Position numbers and translations under genes: made by a program. A model generated the notes under the pieces. It had not been told where the DNA came from. It searched no databases and saw only the letters and a list, made by a program, of their open reading frames with translations. From assembly GCF_022581195.2 (NCBI RefSeq), contig NC_061455.1, positions 13,286,189 to 13,350,188 on the forward strand: a stretch of DNA of 64,000 nucleotides. The letters run 5' to 3'. The DNA is from Helicoverpa zea (taxonomy: Eukaryota; Arthropoda; Insecta; Lepidoptera; Noctuidae). How positions within the stretch are numbered: position 1 is the first letter of the stretch; each line of letters begins with the position of its first letter. Shown here piece after piece: positions 52,398 to 61,400 of the stretch.

Positions 52398-52516
52398 AAA
52401 AATCTCATCATCTGTCTAGCCTTTTCCCAACTATGTAGGGTCTGGCTTCCTTTATAACCGAATGCTGCTGATTGCCACTGTTTTACAAGAAGCAACTGTA
52501 TATCTGACCTCCTCAA
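52398..52516 (-). mobile_element. SINE family A, 3' part
   Basis: In reverse orientation: ATCATCTGTCTAGCCTTTTC, CCAACTATGTAGGGTC, GGCTTCCTTTATAACCG, CACTGTTTTACAAGAAGC and CTGTATATCTGACCTCCTCA, in the order of the family A 3' end. Confidence 0.75.
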
Positions 52517-52539
52517 TTTAATGCCCCGTGTTAAGAATG

Positions 52540-52569
52540 ATGAAAGAAAGAAAGAAGAAAGAAAGAAAA
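52540..52569 (+). repeat. (GAAA)n microsatellite
   Basis: A short GAAA-rich tract with one AGAAG interruption, directly followed by ACTTATTTATTGACACAAAC. Read on the minus strand this is ...CAATAAATAAGT followed by TTTC repeats, the look of a retroelement 3' end with a simple-repeat tail, so the microsatellite may be a LINE or SINE tail. Confidence 0.8.
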
Positions 52570-52780
52570 CTTATTTATTGACACAAACCATACATACACA
52601 TAGAAACAACAAAAAAAACAAAATAAAAGAACAAAAGGTTGCGTCAAATAGACACCACAAAAATCTCACGGCATTAAATAAAGTTGTTTTTGGCTGGCAA
52701 AGCTATGTATTTTGCACCTTAAATTACAACTTCCGAACACCTTCAAACTGCCGTTTAAAGCATAAATCACTCAGTTAGCT
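52570..52780 (-). repeat. Possible LINE 3' UTR fragment preceding the TTTC tail
   Basis: The minus strand carries a polyadenylation-like AATAAATAAG just before the TTTC tail. Upstream sequence is A/C-biased and non-coding, as in 3' UTRs. I recognise the tail junction as common in moth genomes but not the family. Confidence 0.35.
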
Positions 52781-53576
52781 CTAGTATCAATACTTTACAT
52801 TAAAGCTTAGTTCTTCAGCTCCAACGAGGAACAGTTTACTAAATAAATCGGTAAACTCTAACTGAACCTTTAAACTTTCGAGCGAGTGTAGCTAAAACTC
52901 CTGCTTTCACGGCTAAGCGTCGGCAGTTTATCATATTATGGTTTAATGAATTGCTTTAATTATTTGCGCTTAAACATTTACGTGCAACGTTCAAGCAGGA
53001 ATTAGTGCGTTTGATTTAGTTTCGAATGTTGAAAGTAGCAACTTGTAGGGAAGCAGAAATCGCAATTAAATGTTTTTGATATTCAATTAGATTATCTCTT
53101 AGATGTTATAATAGTCATGTCTTACTTTTCTATGACGTTTCATAAGCTTAGTTTAGGTAAGGTATTGACTGCACGTCGGAGAAGATTCTCAGTATACCTT
53201 CTAATAGTTCTACTGTTTCTAGATTTGTGGTTTAAAGTGATTAACTTATTTTCAGAGTAGTAAACATCAAGTTTTTAAAATTCTATTTTTATATAAGAAT
53301 CGGTCTTTGCCCTGGTGCAGGTTCAATGACTGAGAAAATCGAAAGTCAAATCGTTAATTTCAATTTATATGCACATTTATTGTTTACGTCTCGCCGAAAC
53401 ACCCGTTTGTTTTCATATTATTATGTTACAAACTAATGACTTGGAGAAAGATTTTAATTAAGTCTGACTTGAAGTTTCGTGAAAATTCAAATTTATTTTT
53501 GCTTCAATTAAAATGTCTATTTGTTAGACTTTCAACAATATTCTTCTTAACAGAATAACAATTCGAAGATATTAAT

Positions 53577-54140
53577 AAAAACCGGCCAAGTGCGAGTCGG
53601 ACTCGTGCACGAAGGGTTCCGTAAATTACAGTTAAATCAACCTATCTCAAAAACTATAAGAGATACTTTGATCAAACCAAAAATCGTTGAAAGAGTTAAT
53701 TAGCATGCATCACCTCTATTTTTTTTAGAATTTTATACCCCGTAGTTATAAAAATAGAGGGGGGGGGACATACTTTTTACGACTTTGAGAGCTGATATCT
53801 CAAAAACCGTTCACTTTAAGAAAAATGTTTTTTAGAAAACTTTATATCATTTTAAAAGACCTTTCCATTGATACCCCACACAGGTATGTACATCGAAAAA
53901 AAAAATTTCATCCCTCAGTTACATGTATGGGGGGCCCCACCCCCAATTCTTTTTTTTACTATTTAGTGTCATATTTTTGTAGCGGTTCATACAACACATA
54001 TTCCCATCAAATTTCATCACTGTAGTACTTATAGTTTCCGAGTAAATCGGCTGTGACAGACGGACAGACGGACAGACGGACAGACGGACATGACGAAACT
54101 ATAAGGGTTCCGTTTTTGCCATTTTGGCTACGGAACCCTA
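53577..54140. repeat. Dispersed arthropod repeat bounded by GGGTTCCGTA / TACGGAACCCT-type ends
   Basis: It starts AAAACCGGCCAAGTGCGAGT, CGGACTCGTGCACGAAGGG and TTCCGTA. It ends with a GGACAGAC microsatellite, CTATAAGGGTTCCGTTTTTG, and GGCTACGGAACCCTA. The motif AGGGTTCCGT near the left end and its inverse ACGGAACCCT at the right end form short inverted ends. This repeat is very widespread in Lepidoptera and other arthropods. No ORF is present and its transposition class is not settled by what I can see. An internal G8 run and AT-rich core are also typical. Confidence 0.8.
54058..54092 (+). repeat. (GGACAGAC)n microsatellite
   Basis: About four 8-bp units, inside the dispersed repeat 53577-54140, immediately before the TGACGAAACTATAAGGG segment. 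Confidence 0.9.
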
Positions 54141-55079
54141 ACAAAAGCAGCATAGCAACTCAAAAAATATTCTCTCACTATCTGGCTTTTGAAAAATGAC
54201 CTCAGACTATCTTCGGAACCCGGATCCTGAGGTTCCATCAATCAACTTCAGGGCATCGTTTACAAAATCAACTTTATGTTGTGTACCATATAAATGTACT
54301 ACAGGCGTGGTTTTTTCTATCGAACCATTTTTCACGAACATCGCCTAGGTTTTGTTAACGTTCTGCCTTTTTGATTGAGTGACAAGTAAATAAATCTTTG
54401 TAATGTGTTTTATTGAGCGTTCAAAGAGAATATTTGGATAGTAATAACGATTTTTGTTGTTATGATTTTTTTGATCCCTTTAACAAAAGTTTAGCAAAAG
54501 TAACAAAAGCTGTAGACAGTTTTATTATTACAAATAGAACTTAAATTAAACCCTTTTTTATTTATGAAGCATTCTTTTGTGAATCAGAGGATTTAATTAT
54601 GTATTCCGATATTAGATAGCACAAAACAACAATATGCCTATAAATTTTCATTCGGATGCGTAAATTGACAACAAAATTGGTCAGAACAACCAACAATACA
54701 AAATTACATACTTCGCTTGCTATCAAAATTACCGCATATTCCTATCAATAATTCATACTAAACAAACAGCTGTCTCTAACAATAGCAGTATAGATTCGTC
54801 AACATAGACCTACAATTGCGTATACCAATGAACATGGTAGAATATATTGTGAATACACGGAGGAAGGAAAGAGCGGAGATGCCATAAGGCAGGTGTAGGT
54901 CAGGCGCCTTCTTGTCGGTCAAGCAACGAACGGTAGGCTTGATAAGATACTAGAACTAACCAGGTGTTCGACTCCGTTGTCAAATCAAGACGAAACTGTC
55001 AGAAATTAATCTTTATTGATTGATAATTAGATTTAAAAAAAATGTCGGGTACCAAAAAAGACGGAGCTAGTAACGTTCC

Positions 55080-55290
55080 TTGTCCCTAACACCGGCATTT
55101 TTGCGCGCTCCTTTCTTAACAGATTGTGCGTTATGAAATCTTTTTGTTTCTCCCGCTGGATTGGCAGCGTGAGGGAGTATCAGACTCTTAGTGACTAAAA
55201 CCCATCATGCACCTTCGTAGGCCTTTTATGCATCAGGGCAGCGGTGACTCGTTCAGACAATACCTCAGCCCCGGCAGGACGTTATGACAT
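55080..55290. repeat. Probable decayed interspersed repeat
   Basis: The string CCCGCTGGATTGGCAGCGTG, then GGGAGTATCAGACTCTTAG, TGACTAAAACCC and later CATCAGGGCAGCGGTGACTC resembles a frequent lepidopteran repeat from memory. No borders or coding capacity were found. Confidence 0.35.
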
Positions 55291-57037
55291 CTCCACTGTT
55301 CATTTTGTTCTCCGTGTGTAGGTATCCATATATGTATATTATGTCGGTTATGTGGTTGACCGCAGTCAGTAAGACAACGGCAATGAAACAATCAAACTGA
55401 CCGTATGGTTCCAAGATATGGGGGTAACAATATAGATAGATATAATAGAGGTAGGTAGGTATATCGTGTAGTACAAGTGAGGGACAATTGTAAGGTCCAT
55501 TATTATATGACAATCCTTAAGCGTTATTGTATTGAACGTAGAGTGATTTCATTGGCTCTATTCAACTAAGCAGCGAATAACTATATTTGGTAAGACGTGT
55601 ATAAAGCATTAGAATTAATTGAGGAATAAACAGAAAAATTATTAAGAACTTAGAATTGGGCTCTTAAATTATGTCGCAAAGTCAAAATTATGTTTGACTA
55701 ACATCTGAACGTACTTCTAAATATAATTACGAATCAATCTTGAAGTATCCTGTAAATAAAATTAAGGCGTAGGTATTAATGATTCATTGTAGGTACTTAC
55801 ATTTTAGAAGCTCCAAGCACAGTTTACAATAATCTTCATATAAAAATATTTAACCTAACCCAACAGGTGAATGACCTCTCAAAGAGCTCAAAGTCCTACT
55901 TCAGACAGTTGCGTAGGCGTCGTAGCCTTTTACCATAAAAAAAAAACTCATTAATAAATTACAATTTCTGTAGGAAAGTTTTCTCTGTTTACATGAAATA
56001 TGGTTCACAAATAAATGATGATTCTGTAGATGTAGATTTTCATTTGTTAGCTATAAATTATCGAGTTAAATCATTTCATTCAACGCTTTAGAATTAAAAA
56101 TTATAGCATTTTTACCTACGTCACCTTATCCATTACCAGTACCTTAGGACGCAATTCCTGAAATAAAATATGCATTAATCCAATAAAATGCCTTCCTGAT
56201 ATTTCCTTATGCCTTTATAGGTATAAGGAAATGCGTGTGACATTCGAACAAATAAGTCCCTATGAAAACACAATAATCCTTCACAAGTCCACCTACACTT
56301 CGACTAACTTAGTAGGAAGGCTTAAGCAATAAGCACACCCTTAGCGTAGGCGACTTCCAGATTTATTAATTAAAAGTTATTCTGGTGATTATTAATTAAG
56401 TATACAGACTTTCGAATCAGCACACGGTAGGTGTGTAGGTATCTTAACCTTTGCACCATCGTGAAATTCCAAACCGAAAATTAACATCTGTTTTTTTTTT
56501 TTTATATTGTTGATTGTTCTATTATACTACTTGTGTACTTATTATTTCCTATATTTTTTTCAAATGTCACAAATCCACATTTCGCATTTTTTCCTTTAAA
56601 AATGCAAAAAAAAAACTCGAAAAAGTTCATATTTTAAGCAAATAATATGCCCCTCATTCAGTTACACACACGTTTAAATGTTTCAATACTTTTACCTGTT
56701 TTACTTTTCAAACCAAAATAAAAATAGTCCTGTATTTCCCTGCAACCCACAGAATAAAATAAAATACCAATTTAGTACAATAAAGGTGTGATCCTGAATA
56801 CAGTGCACAATTTCGAAATGAATGAATCTACACAATATTGTTCAGAGCTCAGCACACTGGGCTTATGAGAATCATAGTTAATACCTTCACGGTGCAACAA
56901 TTACACCTTAATTAATATAATGCAAGTTTAAATTATTTTAGGTGTTATGAGAGGATACTTTTTGTAGATATATCGTCGCGATTTTCGGCTACAATTTTGT
57001 GTACATGAATATTTTAAAGTATCGATACTAATATTGT
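55291..57037. other. AT-rich non-coding DNA upstream of the LTR element
   Basis: No gene or recognised repeat. A poly-T run lies near 56490 and several A-rich runs near 56600. This is the pre-insertion environment of the retrotransposon. Confidence 0.5.
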
Positions 57038-57041
57038 AAAG

Positions 57042-57299
57042 TGTCGCAAATCGAATTACCCCGCGCATTTCCGGACGCCGCCAAACTCGCGTTCCCGCTC
57101 GTTTCCTAGAATAGACGGAAGGGGCGGGACGTTCGTAGCTTACGCGAATGCGCGCCGACGCGCCACGAACGCGCAGCGACGGGCGCGCCGACATCTTGTT
57201 TTTTTTAGTCAGTAGACGCATGAGCCGCGCGCGATAAGCATCGATCGCATGTATTGCTAGATCCGCCGCGCGTGCCCTCACAAAGGTTCCTCTACGAAA
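57042..57299 (+). repeat. 5' LTR
   Basis: 258 bp, beginning TGTCGCAAATCG and ending CTCTACGAAA. It is CpG-rich, with an 8-T run at about 57199-57206 followed by TTAGTCAGTAGACGC. The limits follow from identity with the 3' copy at 62505-62762 and from the flanking AAAG duplication. The 5' end has the usual TG but the 3' end is AA, not CA. A minus-strand open frame through the LTR is a by-product of GC richness. Confidence 0.95.
57209..57213 (+). promoter_or_regulatory. Arthropod initiator-like TCAGT in the 5' LTR
   Basis: TCAGT at 57209-57213 (repeated in the 3' LTR at 62672-62676) matches the arthropod core-promoter initiator used by many insect LTR elements without a TATA box. No TATA box is seen upstream. 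If used, transcription would start near 57211 and leave an R-U5 of about 90 bp. This is a motif match only. Confidence 0.35.
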
Positions 57300-57301
57300 G
57301 A

Positions 57302-57319
57302 TGGCGTCCCAACTTTAGG
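57302..57319 (+). other. Primer-binding-site candidate
   Basis: TGGCGTCCCAACTTTAGG begins two bases after the 5' LTR. A start with TGG, complementary to the CCA end of a tRNA, at this position is the standard minus-strand primer site. I could not assign the tRNA with confidence. Confidence 0.7.
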
Positions 57320-57410
57320 GCCTTATACCTACTATAGTTGGTGTTAAGTATAAACAATTGGTGTAGTTATTGTTCGTGTACGTGTTCGAGTACCATAGTG
57401 TCCGTTTAAA

Positions 57411-58472
57411 ATGCCGCGAACGCGCCAACGGCAATCACTCAATGGCTCGCACGCCGAAGACCTCAACGACAGCGTCACCATGTCTCGCGACAACTTTACC
57501 GCACTGCTGACGACTATCCAGCAGTCCAACGCGGATATGTGCGAGCGCATGCTGCAACGCCTGTCCGCGACGGCGTCCACCCCGACCGCATCACCGGCAC
57601 CAACGCCGAGCGCGGCAGAGAGGACCGGCAACTGCGCTCGATGCACGTCGAGATTCTCCGGATCGGCGAAGGAAAACGTGGAAACGTTCATCGACGCCAT
57701 TGAGGCATATAAAGAGTGCACCAATATTTATGACGATGTGGCCATAAAAGGCATGTCCATGCTACTGACAGACGACGCAGCGACCTGGTGGCAGAGCATT
57801 CGTTCCGAAGTTTCGTCGTGGAATGACGTAATAAAATACCTACGCGACGCATACGGAGATCGCCGCCCCGAGTACAAAATATACCGAGAATTGTTTAGAA
57901 TCGAACAGGCCGAGGATGTTCGAACAGACATTTTCATAGCGAAGAGCCGAGCGCTGTTATCGCGCCTACCAGCGGGCGACCTATCATTGAAGGTGCAGCT
58001 CGATATGGTTTACGGCCTACTTCATCGCAAAATTCGAAAACGCTTACGTCGCGAAGAGTTTAATAATTTCTCTGAACTTCTGAATAAATCGAGAATTATC
58101 GAAGAAACTATCGCCGAGTCAACAAAGAGCGAAGCGCTCTACTCCGCACCACCGAAAAACACTGCGGCCAAACAGCCCGCAATGTACAGCAATGCACGCG
58201 CCGAGCCGCACGGAGCACCCGCAGCGCGACGCAACGACGGCGGCGGAGGCCCGCTTCAAGCGCCCGCGCGCCCTCTCCCCGCGCGCCCGCGCTCCCCTCG
58301 CGACGAGACAGCGCCGACGCCGCGCGAGCCGCCCTCCGCCCGAGCGAGCGCCCGCCTCCACAACACGTCAGGAGCAGACGCATACATCATCACCGGCGTC
58401 ATCGAGACCTGCATCGCGGCCATTCTGCGTGTCCTGCAGAAGATTCGGACACCGAAAGGAACAGTGCCGTAA
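57411..58472 (+). CDS. gag: Gag polyprotein of the LTR element
   Basis: 353 codons. Gag forms the virus-like particle and packages the element RNA. The ATG has A at -3 and is the first long open start after the LTR. Residues 1-80 are polar with a Ser/Thr/Ala/Pro-rich stretch. Residues about 90-235 form the retrotransposon gag core (FIDAIEAYKECTNIYDD, DDAATWWQSIRSEVSSW, IKYLRDAYGD, RELFRIEQ, IRKRLRREEFNN), the usual capsid-like helical fold. The last hundred residues are Ala/Pro/Arg-rich. The CCHC nucleocapsid knuckle expected at the C-terminus is not in this frame. It is encoded at 58426-58467 in the overlapping pol frame, and this ORF stops 5 bases later. So either a +1 shift in the 58084-58425 overlap makes the full Gag-NC-Pol, or an indel has split an originally continuous gag. 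GC-rich low-complexity sequence around 58230-58370 is where an indel or assembly error would be most likely. Confidence 0.9.
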   Translation: MPRTRQRQSLNGSHAEDLNDSVTMSRDNFTALLTTIQQSNADMCERMLQRLSATASTPTASPAPTPSAAERTGNCARCTSRFSGSAKENVETFIDAIEAYKECTNIYDDVAIKGMSMLLTDDAATWWQSIRSEVSSWNDVIKYLRDAYGDRRPEYKIYRELFRIEQAEDVRTDIFIAKSRALLSRLPAGDLSLKVQLDMVYGLLHRKIRKRLRREEFNNFSELLNKSRIIEETIAESTKSEALYSAPPKNTAAKQPAMYSNARAEPHGAPAARRNDGGGGPLQAPARPLPARPRSPRDETAPTPREPPSARASARLHNTSGADAYIITGVIETCIAAILRVLQKIRTPKGTVP

Positions 58473-61400
58473 GTCAACAGGGTCAGCTGCTCAGACTATT
58501 AACAATCCGGTGTCGTGTTATCAGTGCGGTACACAAAATGTGACTCGTGAAAACTGTAAACAATGCAACAACGAACAAAGTTTTTATAGCATTGCCCCGC
58601 GATGTGTTTCTTATTCTAAATCAACGCATCAGTCGAATCATAATATAAGTAATAACAGTTACGTTGCAAATTGTATAGAGTCGACGTCGCATTCGAACAT
58701 ATTTTCTAATAATAATTATGTTCAACAGAATAGCGGGTCATGTGATAGTCCGCGCATAAACGAGCAACCATCTAAACAAAAATTAGATTCGCGTTATTTA
58801 CGTAAACAAAACAGTACGTGCTCAACTAATAACTTAAAACTAAATAAAGAGTTTGCGGACGTTCACTTGACCAGCAACGTGGTGAAATGTTACCACGAAT
58901 ATGTTACGAACAATAATAGCAAGGATAACATGATTATTGATAACGCTCATTGTGAATTAGGGTGCAAGCGCCAATTATCTACCATTGTACCGAAAAACAT
59001 TTTATGTTGCGATGACGCCGACGACGACTATTCTTCGCATTATTTTAATATGTGTCATGACGCCCGCGATATAGAGGGGTGTAACCAATATGCTTGTAAT
59101 TTGTTTAGTGATTCTTTTTGTTCTTGCAATTGTTTTAAGCATAAGTTAGATATTAAGGTGTGTAGTGACACAATATATTGTGTTGAGAGCACGCGCGCCG
59201 GTGACGGTAACCATGATAAACTCGGGGTAGTTTCGCGACCAATTTTTAATATAAAAATATTAGGCGCGTCGGGAACCGCGTTAGTTGATACCGGTGCTAA
59301 AAATTGTATTGCGGGCCACACGCTGCACATCCTCCTACGTCGCAAGGGTCATCCGCTTCAACCGGCGCGAAGACGTATCAAACTCGCTGACGGACACGCG
59401 CGCGAGGTTGACGTCCTAATGACTACTCTGGACGTGCACCTGGAGGGAAAGGTGGTTCAGGCACCCTTCCTCATCCTTCCGGATGCACGACAGAATGAGA
59501 CGTTACTGGGCATGGATTTCCTCTTGGCAGCTTCATTAATAATGGATTTTGCTAGGAAATGTTGGTGCTTTTCAGAGACTCGCCACGTGGAGTACCCAAT
59601 GCAGTTCGAACCCTCCATCTTGCCACAGCTTTCCTGTTCCTCCGCGGATGTACTCCGGGAAGATGAAGGTACAGTATTAACCCAACCGGAACGGGACCTG
59701 CTGGAGCAGACCTTGGTGGACAATGGGGACATCTTCCAGCTAGGGGGAGAGCCTACCCCCTATGCTGAACATCGCATTGATACTGGTGAGCACCCTCCTA
59801 TCTCGGTACCACCGTACCGATTGACCCCGGCCAAGAAGGAACTTATGCGTCAAGAAATCGAGAAGATGCTCAAGGACGACATCATTGAAGAGTGTGAGTC
59901 TGCATGGTGTTCTCCTGCTCTTCTAGTTCCTAAGGCCAACGGCAGCATTCGCTTCTGTGTAGATTACAGGCGCTTAAATGCTGTTACCAAAACCGACCAT
60001 TATCCTATGCCGTTGATTGACGAACTATTACAATCAACGAAGAGGGATTGCTATATGAGTACCCTGGACCTTAGGTCAGGTTACTGGCAGGTGAGTGTGA
60101 ATGAGCAAGATAGAGATAAGACCGCTTTCATCAGCCCACTGGGAACTTTTCGCTTTAAGCGTATGCCTTTCGGACTGAAGAACGCGCCATCGACGTTCCA
60201 GAGGCTGATCGATCGTCTGCGCTTATGCTCATCTCTAGCCAACGTCACCATCCTGGCCTATTTGGATGACCTCCTGATCATCTCCGAAGGTTTTCAGCAG
60301 CATCTAGAGGATCTCCGGTCTGTCTTCAGTCGCCTTCGAGAATTCAAGTTGCGGGTGAAACGAGATAAATGCGTATTCGCCAGGGGGAGTGTCCAGTACT
60401 TGGGCCATGTTATTACCCAACAGGGAATCTCACCTGACCCTGACAAGGTCAAGGCCGTTCTGGATATGCATGAACCCAACAACTTGAAGCATCTACGAAC
60501 CTTCTTGCAGACCTGCTCGTGGTTCCGCAAATTCATCCCGAATTTCTCGGCCGTGGCCGAACCTCTGACTAGATTAACTAGGAAAAGTCAGACTTGGACC
60601 TGGGGTACAACGCAGTCCTCTGCTTTTCACGACCTGAAGCGACTTTTGACTTCAGCTCCAGTGTTAGTTCAGGCAGATTTCAATCGCCCTTTTATCCTCC
60701 GCACCGATGCTAGCAATTATGCGCTGGGAGCCGTCTTGCTCCAGGGGGAGGATAAGGAAGAAAGACCCATCGAATACGCCAGCCGTCTTTTGACCGCCGC
60801 TGAGCGAAATTATTCGACCACTGAGCGAGAGGCTCTAGCCGTCGTATGGGCTGTAGAGCGATTTCGGTGCTACTTAGACGGACATCCCGTAATTATAGGT
60901 AGCGATCACCAACCCCTCCGTTGGCTTATGACGCTCAAATCCCCTACAGGACGCTTAGTAAGGTGGGCTCTTAAACTTCAGTCATTCGATATTCAGTGTC
61001 AGTACACCCCGGGAAAGGCGAATGTAGTGGCAGACACACTGAGTAGGCCTATATGTTCACCAGATACCCGCGACTCTTGCGGTATCTGCACAGTGATTGT
61101 CGACATACCCGCTAGGAGCCCCGAAGAATTAAGGCGGGAACAGCTTGCCGACCCGGAGATTCAGAAGATCCTCATCGATATGGAAAGTACCGACGAAGTA
61201 GCGTCACGGAGATGGACAGAACGCGGATACCTGTTATCCCTAGGAGTTCTTTACCGATACAACCCTGATTCGGATAGTGAGTCTCCTCAGCTCGTCATTC
61301 CTCTCTCCCTTCGTCCTGAGATCCTCAAGGAGTGCCATGATTCCCCCCTAGCGGGACATTCTGGGATCGATTGCACTTACCTCAAGATCGCTCAGTCTTT

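Noticed and set aside
56928..57281. Minus-strand open frame through the 5' LTR (and its partner at 62349-62744 in the 3' LTR)
   Set aside because: Both are the same CpG-rich LTR read in antisense. The parts outside the LTR differ and have no recognisable domain.
58192..58194. ATG at 58192 as a true independent pol start
   Set aside because: The pol frame is open from 58084 and this ATG lies mid-overlap without a special context. Frameshift entry from gag is more likely, so the ATG is used only as a coordinate anchor.
58108..58383. Several antisense frames opposite the gag/pol overlap
   Set aside because: They are shadows of the GC-rich, proline- and arginine-rich coding strand.
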